From the NCBI RefSeq assembly GCF_030315685.1, contig NZ_JASXSI010000032.1, positions 1 through 45,589 of the forward strand: DNA of 45,589 nucleotides, read 5' to 3'. The translations under genes were made by a program, and so were the position numbers. This DNA is from Gordonia sp. ABSL11-1. Lineage in GTDB: Bacteria > Actinomycetota > Actinomycetes > Mycobacteriales > Mycobacteriaceae. The notes beneath the pieces were generated by a model that did not search any database, was not told the origin of the DNA, and saw only the letters and a program-made list of their open reading frames with translations. This document shows positions 33,453 through 42,281 of the stretch, in pieces. The stretch's first letter is position 1; every line of letters begins with the position of its first letter.

Positions 33453-34517
33453 TTACTCGCCTTCACTCGAATTTTCCTGTCTCCCAATATCTGTCACGTC
33501 ACCAATCGCACTGATCAGCGCGTCTGCAATCTGTAGGTGGCCGGCGTCACCAGGGTGGATTCCGTCGACCAGATCCGCTTTGTCCACGAGGTGCGCGCCA
33601 GGGATCAACGCCAGTGCCCGATCTGTGGACGCGAGTTCGCTCACTGTGTCCTCAATTGCGCGGCGCAGCTCAGTAAGCGTCGCTCCGAGGAGATTGGGCG
33701 TGGATTCCGCCGCCGGTCGCACTATCGGACTGATGACCACGATCGGAACCTGCGGGCGAACACCCCGAATGATGCCCACGAAGTCGCGCACTATCCCGCC
33801 GAGGTGGATCGCACCGGTCGGGATGGTGCTCCAGTTGTTGGTTCCGAATGCGAGTGTCACGACGTGCGATTCAAGGGTCGCGAGATACTCGGCGATGACC
33901 AGTTCACCGCGGGCGGATGCGGCGAAGCCCAGGTTCCAGACGTCCAGGCCTAACGATCGGCCGGCGATCGCCGGGTATGACCGGCCCGGGTCAGAAACCG
34001 ACCAACCCTGAGTGATGGAGTCACCGTACGCGATCCACCGGGGGGCCGGCTCTACGGGAAGAATGCACCCGCCGATCGGCACCAACCCGGTCGGGAACGC
34101 TTGTCGCGATTCAGGTAGGTAGATGGTGTGCGTCTCACCGTCCGAGGACAGTGGCACCCGTACCCGGCCGCCGAATTCCGGCACCTCGACCGCCGCCCGG
34201 CACTCAGAACCAACCCAGACCGAGATCACCTCTCCCATGGTTGGAGCCGCCAACCTGTGGCGGGGGGACACTACGAGATCAACCGCCACGGCCTCGGCAT
34301 AGGACACCAGCCGGAGTGCCAGTCCAGCGCTCACATGCGCGGCGTCCCAGGTATCAGCCGGCAGCCGGCCACGCACATTTTCGGGAAGACGCACCCCATT
34401 GGGGGCGCCACCAACCACAAATCGATCCAGCGCTGGTACCGGTGGGGCATCGTCTGGTGCGGTAGCTGCCGAACCAGAACCCTGCTGGGTCGACGACGAA
34501 GGCTGGCGGTGATTCAC
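33453..34517 (-). CDS. SGNH/GDSL-family hydrolase (esterase-like)
   Basis: A 354-residue hydrolase. Block I YGDSITQG has nucleophile Ser167, block II has GFAASARGE, block III is FGTNN (near 224-228), and the catalytic Asp318/His321 lie in DGIHPGDAGH. An N-terminal beta-rich domain of about 155 residues precedes the catalytic part, as in two-domain acetyl-xylan-esterase-like SGNH proteins. No clear signal peptide, so it is probably cytoplasmic. GTG start at 34515-34517 without a visible ribosome site, directly beside an operator-like palindrome. First gene of the BVMO operon; hydrolysis of the ester or lactone formed by the BVMO is a reasonable role. Confidence 0.87.
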   Translation of the reverse strand: MNHRQPSSSTQQGSGSAATAPDDAPPVPALDRFVVGGAPNGVRLPENVRGRLPADTWDAAHVSAGLALRLVSYAEAVAVDLVVSPRHRLAAPTMGEVISVWVGSECRAAVEVPEFGGRVRVPLSSDGETHTIYLPESRQAFPTGLVPIGGCILPVEPAPRWIAYGDSITQGWSVSDPGRSYPAIAGRSLGLDVWNLGFAASARGELVIAEYLATLESHVVTLAFGTNNWSTIPTGAIHLGGIVRDFVGIIRGVRPQVPIVVISPIVRPAAESTPNLLGATLTELRRAIEDTVSELASTDRALALIPGAHLVDKADLVDGIHPGDAGHLQIADALISAIGDVTDIGRQENSSEGE

Positions 34518-34525
34518 ATGAGTCC

Positions 34526-34541
34526 GTTCGTATATATGAAC
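34526..34541. promoter_or_regulatory. Candidate operator GTTC-N8-GAAC, copy 1
   Basis: GTTCGTATATATGAAC has perfect 4-bp arms and an AT-rich core. On the minus strand its TATATA would fit a -10 box only about 15 bp before the SGNH hydrolase GTG, so binding here should directly affect that operon. Confidence 0.6.
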
Positions 34542-34542
34542 A

Positions 34543-34571
34543 TTCGACTGTATTATTGAACACTGTAGGTG
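34543..34571 (+). promoter_or_regulatory. Possible plus-strand promoter for the flavin reductase operon
   Basis: TTCGAC (34543-34548), 17 bp, then TAGGTG (34566-34571). The 12 bases GAACACTGTAGG over the -10 region are identical to those at the better promoter at 43126-43154. The start codon is about 200 bp away, so a second promoter near 34.68 kb may also be used. Confidence 0.35.
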
Positions 34572-34667
34572 TCGTAGACCACAGTCGTCAATAGCGGAAG
34601 CGACTGATCACACGCCAGACGCTGGTTGCGCCACGTCACACCGCTGAGTACTGTCGGCATCATTGGG

Positions 34668-34701
34668 TCGTATATACGAACGAGTATTCATATATATGAA
34701 C
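34668..34701. promoter_or_regulatory. Candidate operator pair, two AT-rich palindromes
   Basis: TCGTATATACGA (34668-34679) and TTCATATATATGAA (34687-34700) are both perfect palindromes, and both resemble the GTTC-N8-GAAC site at 34526. Their centres are about 20 bp apart, two helical turns. They lie about 75-100 bp before the flavin reductase start and may overlap its promoter. Confidence 0.6.
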
Positions 34702-34771
34702 GTAGTCCCGTCAGGCTGTCTATCGACCGCTATGAGCGTGCGCATCCACATGAAAGACGAGTGAGGTATCC

Positions 34772-35263
34772 ATGGACGGCACATCGATCCTTCCCGAGGC
34801 GCCCCAGTTCCGGCGTGTGCTCGGACACTTCCCCACAGGCGTGGCCGTGGTGACAGCCATCTCGACCGAGCACAACCCTGTCGGGATCGCCGTGGGTTCA
34901 TTCACCTCTGTCTCGCTCGACCCCCCGTTGGTCGCCTTCCTGCCATCGAAGAGTTCGACCACGTTGCCGGAGATCCTCGCGGCAGGCACCTTCTGCGCGA
35001 ATGTGCTCGGCGCCCACCAGGAGCCCTACAGCCGCGCGTTCTCCGCGAAGGGAGGCGACAAGTTCGCCGATATTCCCTGGCGGCCGGCGAGCAGCGGCTC
35101 CCCCATCATCGATGATGTGATCGCATGGATCGACTGCGATATCACCGAAGTCACCGAGGCCGGCGATCACTACGTCGTCTTCGGCCGCGTCCGGGAGCTT
35201 GACCTCGACTCCTCGAAACCGCCGTTGGTCTTCTTCCGCAGCGAATACCGTCAGCTGGGGTAG
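34772..35263 (+). CDS. Flavin reductase (HpaC/HsaB-like) of a two-component monooxygenase
   Basis: A 163-residue split-barrel flavin reductase giving reduced FMN/FAD to a separate oxygenase. Family signatures: FRRVLGHFPTGVAVVTA, VGSFTSVSLDPPLVAFLP, FCANVLGAHQEPYSRAF and WIDCDITEVTEAGDHYVVFGRV. GTGAGGTATCC precedes the ATG. The likely partner oxygenase is 8.6 kb away at 43.3 kb, with related operator and promoter sequences in front of both. First gene of a six-gene plus-strand operon. Confidence 0.92.
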   Translation: MDGTSILPEAPQFRRVLGHFPTGVAVVTAISTEHNPVGIAVGSFTSVSLDPPLVAFLPSKSSTTLPEILAAGTFCANVLGAHQEPYSRAFSAKGGDKFADIPWRPASSGSPIIDDVIAWIDCDITEVTEAGDHYVVFGRVRELDLDSSKPPLVFFRSEYRQLG

Positions 35264-35321
35264 CGATGAGCTTGCCCAGCACGGCATTTCCGCGTACTCA
35301 CGCGCACCGAAAGGCTTTCTG

Positions 35322-35732
35322 ATGCCGCGACAATCACCGATACCCGATGAACTCGACGCACCTTTCTACGCCGCTGCCAACGAAGATCGACTGGTCATTC
35401 AGTTCTGCACCGACTGCGACCGCTGGCAGTACCCCCCCAAGCACAACTGTTCGGCATGCTCGCACTCCATCGGGCTGGTGTGGCGACAGGTCTCCGGCGA
35501 CGGCACGATTTACTCGTTTGCCATTGTCCACGACACACAGATCGCGGTGCTACGCGACGAGCTTCCCTTCGCGGCCGCTGTGATCGAGTTGAACGAGTGC
35601 CCGGGCATCGTGATGGTCTCGCATATTCACGCCAGCAGCCCTGGCGATGTCGAGATCGGGCTCGCGGTCCGTGTGACCTTTGTTCCCACCGTGGCCACTG
35701 ACCAGAAGGTTCCCGAATGGGTGCTGCAATGA
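35322..35732 (+). CDS. DUF35 OB-fold zinc-ribbon protein, Ltp partner
   Basis: A 136-residue stand-alone DUF35 protein. The N-terminal rubredoxin-like zinc ribbon has four cysteines in FCTDCDRWQYPPKHNCSACS, followed by an OB-fold (GDGTIYSFAIVHDTQ, PFAAAVIELNE, VRVTFVPT). ATG at 35322 with GAAAGG seven bases before. DUF35 proteins form complexes with thiolase-like enzymes; the DUF35 part of ChsH2 is needed by the aldolase Ltp2 in cholesterol side-chain removal. It lies directly before such a thiolase-like gene. It is therefore probably the structural or substrate-channelling subunit of that enzyme rather than a catalyst. Confidence 0.9.
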   Translation: MPRQSPIPDELDAPFYAAANEDRLVIQFCTDCDRWQYPPKHNCSACSHSIGLVWRQVSGDGTIYSFAIVHDTQIAVLRDELPFAAAVIELNECPGIVMVSHIHASSPGDVEIGLAVRVTFVPTVATDQKVPEWVLQ

Positions 35733-35843
35733 CCGCCACCGCATTGACGCTTCGGCCAGCTCCCGACCGAGTTGCCCGCGCCGATCCACAAGCCTCCCCG
35801 TTCAACGCACCACTCCTGACCGAAAGATAGCGAGGACACACCC

Positions 35844-37220
35844 GTGGCACCTGCGCCCACCATCAAGGAGTCGGCCGCCGGGCTCTACCGCACTCACGAC
35901 GGACTGGGTCCGTGGCCCTACCGCGGCAAGGTCGCCGCTGTCGGAATCGGACATTCCCCCACCGCCAGGCGTTGGGACGGCACTCCGGATACCGCGATCG
36001 GCGCACAGACAATCGCGGCGATCCGCACCGCCATCAAGGATGCGGGAGTCGACGCCAGCGAGGTCGATCTGCTCGTGATGGACTGCAAGACGACCGCGGG
36101 AGGTTCGCCATGGCCGGTTGGTGAGTCGGTACCCAAAGAGGTAGTCGAACAATTCATCTCCTCCTCGAACCCTCTCGACGGCGTGGCGCAGCTGAGTCCG
36201 CAGTGGCTCTTGCTCAATCTGCCCGAACTATCCGGGGTGAAACTCGTAATCCTTGCCACTGAATGTATTTCGATGGTGCTGGCCGCCTCCGCAGAAGCCG
36301 TCGGTAGGGGCGTGGGCACTACATGCGTAGCGGTGAAAGCGTGGCACAATCTTCCTGGACGTTACGGTGTCCGCGGCGCCACTGCCGAATCAGTGCAGAC
36401 GGGCAACGCGAAGTACGGCGTGCACGGGTACGGCGTCGCCGGCACGAATTGTTTCGGCATCGCCACGCAGTTTCGTCGCTACCTACACAAGTACGGCAAG
36501 ACACGCGAAATGATGGCGCCCTTCGTCGTCAACTCTCGGGACAACGGGCTGCTCTTTCCCGAGGGGTACTGGGCCCAGCATTCCCCGACCCCGATCACGA
36601 TCGACGACTACGTCCACGCTCGGCCGATCGCCGAGCCGGCCAATCTGCTCGACAATGATCTGCCCATCCATGCCGCGGCGGCCTATGTGATCACCACATC
36701 AGAGCGTGCCATCGACCTTCGCCACCGCCCGGCCTATGTCCTCGGTCATGCCGGAACCGGGGTCGTCGATGGTGAGTCGTACACCGGAGTCGCGCCGCGC
36801 AGCACCATGCAGACACTCGAAGAAGCCGAGGACCTCGCCGCCGCAACCGCGCGGCGGGTATACGAATCTGCCCAGGTCACCGCGGCAGACCTGGCTTTCG
36901 AGAACTGCTATGACGGTTTCAGCTTCTTGCATCCGTTCCATATCGAGGGATTCGGCTACGCCGGAATACGGCCAGGCGAGGCACTCGACCTCTACCAGAC
37001 CGACATCAGTATTTCCGGCCCACATCCGGTTTCTCCGAGCGGCGGCAACATCGGCGGCGGACGCACCCGATGGTGGAGCCACACCGACTCGATTCAGCAG
37101 ATTCAGCTCCGGGCGGGTAAACGGCAGATCACTCAACCCGCGACGGTGGGTCTGTCCGGCGGATTCACTCAAGATTGGAACAATTTCATCGTGTGGAGCC
37201 AGACACCAGACGGGCCGTGA
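35844..37220 (+). CDS. Ltp-type thiolase-fold protein, probable acyl-CoA retro-aldolase
   Basis: A 458-residue thiolase-superfamily protein of the lipid-transfer (SCP-x/Ltp) branch. Residues needed by a true thiolase are missing. The GHP histidine motif is replaced by SPSGGNIGGGR (398-407), and the C-terminal CxG cysteine by GLSGGF (437-441). A cysteine remains at 141 (TECISM). Tyr356 in NCYDGFSF resembles the Tyr of the YDSF segment of the steroid aldolase Ltp2. With DUF35 just upstream, carbon-carbon cleavage of a beta-hydroxyacyl-CoA by retro-aldol reaction is more likely than CoA thiolysis. GTG start with GAGG upstream. The active-site reading is inference from motif comparison. Confidence 0.85.
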   Translation: MAPAPTIKESAAGLYRTHDGLGPWPYRGKVAAVGIGHSPTARRWDGTPDTAIGAQTIAAIRTAIKDAGVDASEVDLLVMDCKTTAGGSPWPVGESVPKEVVEQFISSSNPLDGVAQLSPQWLLLNLPELSGVKLVILATECISMVLAASAEAVGRGVGTTCVAVKAWHNLPGRYGVRGATAESVQTGNAKYGVHGYGVAGTNCFGIATQFRRYLHKYGKTREMMAPFVVNSRDNGLLFPEGYWAQHSPTPITIDDYVHARPIAEPANLLDNDLPIHAAAAYVITTSERAIDLRHRPAYVLGHAGTGVVDGESYTGVAPRSTMQTLEEAEDLAAATARRVYESAQVTAADLAFENCYDGFSFLHPFHIEGFGYAGIRPGEALDLYQTDISISGPHPVSPSGGNIGGGRTRWWSHTDSIQQIQLRAGKRQITQPATVGLSGGFTQDWNNFIVWSQTPDGP

Positions 37221-37310
37221 TCACACACATCGCTACACAAACGGCATAGGCCCAGGCGATACCCCGGCTGAGGCTATCCAACTGAGAACTATTCGACGAG
37301 AGCAGACTTC

Positions 37311-38246
37311 GTGAACTACCTCAATCAACTTGCCCAGCTGGAGGGTAAGACCGCCGTGGTCATCGGTGGCGCCGGCGGCCTCGGCGCAATGTCGGTCCGC
37401 GCCTTCGTCGGCTGCGGAGTCCAGGTCACCGTACTCGACCGAGATGCCGAAGCCGCGCAGGCACTCCAAGCCGAACTGGGCGAGGCCATCGGTATAGTCG
37501 TCGGTGATGCGCGGCGACCAGACGCGCTGGAGGAGACACGGAAGGCAGCTGGCGAGAGCATCGACATCCTCGTCAATATTGTTGGTGGGACCTTCTGGTC
37601 CGAACTCGATCAGCTGAGCGACAACGCCATCGATAGCCTCGTGCGCCTGAACTTTCACGCTCCAATCGCCGCGATTCGCTGCTTCCTGCCACTGCTGAGG
37701 CAGGGTTCGGCAGCGTCGAGCGCGGGTGCCTCGATTATCAATGTCACCTCTATCGAGGCTCACCGCGGTGCACCGGCCATTTCGGTCTACGCCGCCATGA
37801 AATCCGCCCTGACCAGCATGAGCGCTTCGCTGGCTGTCGAACTCGCGCCGGACGGGATCCGTGTCAACACCATGGCTCCCGATATTCTCGAGACTCCCGC
37901 ACTGTTGAAGATCCTCGGACACGAACACGCTTCACCGGAGGCGGTCAGCGCACGCTATCGCGCGACCATCCCCCTCGGTCGTGGCGGCGACCTCGAGGAC
38001 TGGGCCGGTGGCCTGCTCTTCTTGGCCTCCGGACTATCCCGGTACGTGACCGGCCAGGCCCTCCACATCGACGGCGGAACCAGCGCTGCAGCCGGATTCA
38101 CTCGGTGGAACGGCGATGGGTGGTTCCCTTTCCTCCCGCTCGATGTCGCTGCACACATGCCCGAGATCGATGAGATCCGCGGCGCCCCCAGCGGCGATCA
38201 CACCTCGCCCGCACCTGGCGAAGCGGCCGACAACCCCACGAGATGA
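37311..38246 (+). CDS. SDR oxidoreductase
   Basis: A 311-residue SDR, longer than usual because of a C-terminal tail of about 45 residues (RWNGDGWFPFLPLD, then a Pro/Gly-rich end). Motifs: GGAGGLG at 19-25, NIVGG at 89-93 replacing NNAG, Ser147 and Tyr160-x3-Lys164; Asp in VLDRD suggests NAD. GTG start, weak ribosome site. Its stop overlaps the next ligase start in ATGA. Follows the putative aldolase, so it may act on the ketone or aldehyde released there. Confidence 0.9.
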   Translation: MNYLNQLAQLEGKTAVVIGGAGGLGAMSVRAFVGCGVQVTVLDRDAEAAQALQAELGEAIGIVVGDARRPDALEETRKAAGESIDILVNIVGGTFWSELDQLSDNAIDSLVRLNFHAPIAAIRCFLPLLRQGSAASSAGASIINVTSIEAHRGAPAISVYAAMKSALTSMSASLAVELAPDGIRVNTMAPDILETPALLKILGHEHASPEAVSARYRATIPLGRGGDLEDWAGGLLFLASGLSRYVTGQALHIDGGTSAAAGFTRWNGDGWFPFLPLDVAAHMPEIDEIRGAPSGDHTSPAPGEAADNPTR

Positions 38247-39793
38247 GCAGTAGCCCAATGGAGAAGAACTATCCAGAGTTGTTTCGCCGCAGAGCATTTC
38301 GTGATCCTGATCGACGTGCTCTGACTTTCGACGAGCAAACCTTCAGCTACGCAGAAGTCGTGGAGTCGTTCGAATCCCTCGCCGCAGGCTTGCTCGAGCG
38401 AGGTCTGCGCCCAGGCGATCGGGTTGTCTACGCCGGACTCAACCACCCGTCGCTGATCTTCACCATGTTTGCCGTGATGGACCTCGGTGCTGTCTTCGTG
38501 CCAGTTGATCCGCGACTGGCTCCGCCTGAACGGGAATGGGTTGTCGACGATCTGCGTCCATCGATGCTGGTCGTCTCAGACGATGTCCGAGAGGAGTTCA
38601 CTCAGTCGTTGCGCAACCGTCCGGAGACACAGTCGGTCCACATCCTCTCGGCCGACGGCACCGGCGTCGAAAGCATCGGCGCATTGGTGGCGGGCAATAC
38701 GCCACTGTGCCGCTGCTCACCGGATCTCGACGATCCCGCCGCCATTCTCTACACATCCGGGAGCACCGGACGCAGCAAGGGTGTCGTGCATTCGCACCGC
38801 ATGATTCTCAGTAACGCCATCAACCTTGCCCGCCTGCTCGGAACGCAGCGCGACGACGTGGGGCTAGTCATGACCCCGCTGTTTCACACAGCAGGCTTCT
38901 CGACCAACCCACCGACCATCTGGGCCTATGGCGGCGAGATCGTACTGCTCCCCAAGATGAGTGGGCAGGCGGCAATTGCCGCGATCGCCGATCGTGGTGT
39001 CACACGCATCGATACCGTCACCGCAGCGCTTGGCGTGCTGTTTGCCACGCCGGGTTTCGACGACACCGATCTGTCCGGCTTGCGCTCGCTCAATGTCGGG
39101 GGTGCGGCGATCCCGGTCGACCAGGTGAACACGTTCCGCGAACACGGCACGAAGGTCTACATGGCCGCGGGAATGACCGAGTGCTGCACGGCAGTCGCAC
39201 TCGCTCCTGAGCTGATCGACGAGAAGCCGACCTCGGTGGGTAAACCGCTGTCCTTGAACGATGTTCGTATCGTCTCGCTCGAGGATGGCGAGGAGGTGAA
39301 CGTTCCCGACTCGCCCGGCGAGCTGTGGCTTCGGGGCCCGGCCGTGACGCGCGGGTACTGGAACAATCCCGCCGCCGACGCCGAGGCTTTCGATGGCGAC
39401 AATTGGTTCCGCACCGGCGACATCGCCAGGCTCGATGCCGACGGTGACATGTATTTGGTCGGCCGCGTGAAGGACGTCATCAAGACCGGCGGAGAAAGCG
39501 TGGCCGCAATCGAAGTCGAACGAGTAATCGCTGCTCACCCGGCGGTCAATCAGGTCGCAGTCGTCGGCGCTCCCGACCAGCGGTGGGGCGAGACGATCGT
39601 GGCGGTGGTGTCACTCAAACCCGGTCAGGATCTCGATCTCGACCAGGTACGGGACCACTGCGCCGGACACCTCGCGAGGTTCAAGCTCCCCACCCGACTC
39701 CTCATCACCAAGGATCTACCGATGACTGCCTCGGGCAAGATCGCAAAGGGCAAGGTACGCGAACTGGCCGCGAGCAGGCGCGACGCACCCTGA
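38243..39793 (+). CDS. Acyl-CoA synthetase (AMP-binding, class I)
   Basis: A 516-residue acid-CoA ligase. P-loop YTSGSTGRSKG at 170-180; MTPLFHTAG; AGMTECC; DNWFRTGDIARLD with the conserved TGD; GRVKDVIKTGGESVA; and catalytic Lys499 in TASGKIAKGK. ATG overlaps the SDR stop; an ATG five codons on is possible. It is a different subfamily from the ligase at 22.2 kb (YTSGSTG versus YTGGTTG), so the two probably activate different acids, for example early and late intermediates. Confidence 0.94.
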   Translation: MSSSPMEKNYPELFRRRAFRDPDRRALTFDEQTFSYAEVVESFESLAAGLLERGLRPGDRVVYAGLNHPSLIFTMFAVMDLGAVFVPVDPRLAPPEREWVVDDLRPSMLVVSDDVREEFTQSLRNRPETQSVHILSADGTGVESIGALVAGNTPLCRCSPDLDDPAAILYTSGSTGRSKGVVHSHRMILSNAINLARLLGTQRDDVGLVMTPLFHTAGFSTNPPTIWAYGGEIVLLPKMSGQAAIAAIADRGVTRIDTVTAALGVLFATPGFDDTDLSGLRSLNVGGAAIPVDQVNTFREHGTKVYMAAGMTECCTAVALAPELIDEKPTSVGKPLSLNDVRIVSLEDGEEVNVPDSPGELWLRGPAVTRGYWNNPAADAEAFDGDNWFRTGDIARLDADGDMYLVGRVKDVIKTGGESVAAIEVERVIAAHPAVNQVAVVGAPDQRWGETIVAVVSLKPGQDLDLDQVRDHCAGHLARFKLPTRLLITKDLPMTASGKIAKGKVRELAASRRDAP

Positions 39794-39922
39794 CAACCGT
39801 CCTACAACCTTACGATCGCGACGCCATCGGACTCGGTCGAAATCCTCCGGGCACCAATCGGTCAGGTAGGCGTCACCAGGCCCCACATACTCTGTCCCAG
39901 ACTTCACGGATTGGAAAACCTC

Positions 39923-40846
39923 ATGAAGATAACAGTTTTCGGCGCAGGTGGATTTCTCGGATCAGCGATCACCCGGCATCTCGCGGACAAGGGGCATGCC
40001 GTCTCGGGATTTGTCCGCAGCGATTCTGCTGCGGCAAGGGCGCGGGCGGCCGGCGCGGAAGTAGTCCGGGGGGACCTCGCTGACATCGCGAGTACCGTCG
40101 CCGCGGTTGACGGCGCACAGGCCGTCGTCTTCGCCGCGCAACTGCTGATGGAGCCGGAACGCACGGCGGTCCGGGCGCTCCTCGACTCGCTCGCCGGCAC
40201 AGGCGCGGTGTTTCTCTTCACCTCGGGTACCGGCGTGTTGTCTCAGCGTACAGATGGCGACTGGAGTGAAGACACTTTCGCCGAAGCTGACCAGTTCACA
40301 CCGTCGAAATACATTGGTGCACGGGTTGATACCGAAAACGAGGTGCTGGGATTCGCCGATCGCGGGGTCCGCACCGCCATCGTTCGGCCCGGAATGATCT
40401 GGGGCCACGGCGGATGCCCCATGATTCGAGAGTTCTACCGCGGCGCCATCGAACGCGGATTTGTGGGATACCTCGGAGCCGGGCTCAATCTGTATTCAAA
40501 TGTGCATGTCGACGACGTCGCGTCACTGTACGGGATGATTGTGGACGACGATCAGGCCAGCGGCATCTACCATGCGGTCTCGGGCGAGACCAGCTACCGG
40601 ACATTGGCCCGGGCCGTGGCCGATGACATCGGGGTCCCTTGCCAGAGCATCGATTTGAGCCAAGCAATTGATATTTGGGGCAAGACCACAGCCATCATCT
40701 ATTTCAGCGTATGCAGCCGGGCACGTGCCCACCGGAGCCGTACCGAGCTAGGCTGGCAACCGGACGCCACCAGGCTGGATATCCTCACCGATATCGGCCA
40801 CCGCGAGTATCGCACTGTGCTTCCTCGTGTCGAGAGCACCCGGTGA
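39923..40846 (+). CDS. NAD-dependent epimerase/dehydratase-like extended SDR
   Basis: A 307-residue extended SDR. GAGGFLG at 7-13 is the NAD-binding loop. The active site shows Ser101 and Tyr130 but Arg134 in place of the usual Lys (YIGAR), which may alter or abolish the standard proton relay. YSNVHVDDVASLY and IYHAVSGETSYRTLARAV match the C-terminal half of the family. ATG at 39923 is preferred over a TTG four codons upstream. Last gene of the operon; possible roles are 3-beta-hydroxy dehydrogenase or epimerase chemistry on a cyclic alcohol. Confidence 0.85.
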   Translation: MKITVFGAGGFLGSAITRHLADKGHAVSGFVRSDSAAARARAAGAEVVRGDLADIASTVAAVDGAQAVVFAAQLLMEPERTAVRALLDSLAGTGAVFLFTSGTGVLSQRTDGDWSEDTFAEADQFTPSKYIGARVDTENEVLGFADRGVRTAIVRPGMIWGHGGCPMIREFYRGAIERGFVGYLGAGLNLYSNVHVDDVASLYGMIVDDDQASGIYHAVSGETSYRTLARAVADDIGVPCQSIDLSQAIDIWGKTTAIIYFSVCSRARAHRSRTELGWQPDATRLDILTDIGHREYRTVLPRVESTR

Positions 40847-40867
40847 CCGCCGACGGAGGCCGTCACC
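40842..40867. terminator. Hairpin between convergent epimerase-like and IclR genes
   Basis: GGTGACCGCC (40842-40851) and GGCCGTCACC (40858-40867) pair with one mismatch around a 6-base loop. The stem includes the plus-strand stop codon. The gap between the two genes is only 38 bp, so it could act on both. Confidence 0.45.
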
Positions 40868-40884
40868 GCAAGCGGCCCCGGCGA

Positions 40885-41790
40885 CTATTCGACGCGCAGC
40901 CGATCCTGGCGGAGGGGAATGTGACCCCCGATGGCTACTGTCATATGTGAGGTCAGGTTCAGTAGTCGATCGACAGCCTCGTCAATCGTCACCGAACTGC
41001 TGTCGGGAAGGTGCACGGTGACCGCCAGCCGAACATCTCCGGCGGGGTCGAAGACCGGCGCAGCGATGAAGATGGCGTTGGACCGCGGCGAGGCGACATC
41101 GGCCTCACCGTCAGGAGTGAGGAGGTAGGAGCCCAAACCCGTTCCGCCTATTTGTGTCTCGATGGCCCGCCGCGTGTTGGCCGAGTCGAGGTCGTTGGTC
41201 TCAACCGTGGTCAACACCGAACGCCAGGAGGGTATGTCGCGCGACGCGACATACCCTGCGGCGCGGGTTTCCGCCAGTGATTCGAGGTACACCTCGACCG
41301 ACTCGCTATCCGCGTCGACTCCCGCCAGCCATTGTTTCACGACATCATCAGGCGCCCATGCGAAGAAGGTGGTACCCAGCGGCGGTACCAGCGGCAACCG
41401 CTGCCCGGGTCGGGCCATTGCGCCGAAGATGGTCATCGGACCGTAGTAGGTCAGGTGCAGAATCTCGCCTCCGTCACGGATACTTGTCATCACGGCAACG
41501 CCGAGATCGTCGGCGAGCGCATTGAGTTCATCTTTGGCCAGATCGAGCGGCTGGAATCGCCGCTCGGCGACCAACCCAAGCGGAATCAGCGCAGGCCCCA
41601 ACGCATACCGGCCACTGGACGTCTCTTTCGTAAGGTACCGACGTTCGGCGAGAGTGGTCACGATCGCATGACAGGTCGCCTTGTTGAGCGAGAGTCGTCG
41701 AGCCAATTCAGACACCGTGAACCCATCGTCTGGATGCGATGCGAGATAGTCGAGCACCCGCATCACGCGCGTAATGGGTGGGCTAGCCAC
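40885..41790 (-). CDS. IclR-family transcriptional regulator
   Basis: A 301-residue regulator. The winged helix (about 1-60) includes VMRVLDYLASHPDDGFTVSELARRL and KATCHAIVTTLAERRYL. The C-terminal effector domain holds GYVASRD and SNAIFIAAPVFDPAGDVRLAVTV. GTG at 41788-41790 with GAGGG about nine bases before is preferred over a TTG two codons upstream. IclR proteins usually sense aromatic or short organic acids and bind palindromic sites in front of catabolic operons. It lies between the two loci carrying the GTTC-N8-GAAC motif and is the best candidate for reading it. Confidence 0.93.
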   Translation of the reverse strand: MASPPITRVMRVLDYLASHPDDGFTVSELARRLSLNKATCHAIVTTLAERRYLTKETSSGRYALGPALIPLGLVAERRFQPLDLAKDELNALADDLGVAVMTSIRDGGEILHLTYYGPMTIFGAMARPGQRLPLVPPLGTTFFAWAPDDVVKQWLAGVDADSESVEVYLESLAETRAAGYVASRDIPSWRSVLTTVETNDLDSANTRRAIETQIGGTGLGSYLLTPDGEADVASPRSNAIFIAAPVFDPAGDVRLAVTVHLPDSSSVTIDEAVDRLLNLTSHMTVAIGGHIPLRQDRLRVE

Positions 41791-42281
41791 AGCCAAAATC
41801 CCTCTCTACATCACACTGAGGCACGACGTTATCGCCGTCCCCGACAGGGTCGGTACGTCAAACCATACACCGAGGCAAGGGCATTCCCCGGGAGCACGCA
41901 ACCGTCGTAGGCCGTGGGCGACGATGGTGGCGGTTGCGGCGAGGGCCGCGGCCACTCCGCCTATTCGACGAGGTGAGCAGCGGGGCCACACTCCGGCCGG
42001 TCGATTGTCGCGCACTCCTGGCCGCGGGCCGATCAGAGGCTACGCGACTACGATTCAACGCAAACCATAGACCGGAATACTCACGGAACTCACGATTCGA
42101 ACTGGCAATTCCCCGCTATGTGCCCCGAGTCACCTGTTGACGATGTTCATGGTTTACGTCACACTAATTGCGCCGGTGCATCGTCAGCCCGCAACACGGC
42201 ACCGCGTTCGGATCGGCCGACCACATCCGGTTCGGCACCTCGCCGACAGTTCCCGTAGCCCCCCGCACCAGAAAGCGAACC
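41791..42281. other. 491-bp divergent gap, no recognisable gene
   Basis: Short open frames exist on both strands (for example 41806-42015 minus) but none has a ribosome site, a family match or a composition like its neighbours. A TTGACG at 42137-42142 could be a -35 box for the SDR at 42282, but no convincing -10 follows at normal spacing. No GTTC-N8-GAAC copy was found here. A decayed gene is possible. Confidence 0.4.

Noticed and set aside
38864..39538. Open frame of 224 codons on the minus strand
   Set aside because: Antisense to the AMP-binding ligase core motifs.
41806..42015. Possible small gene in the gap beside iclR
   Set aside because: No ribosome site, no recognised family and poor codon pattern; reported only as an unexplained gap.
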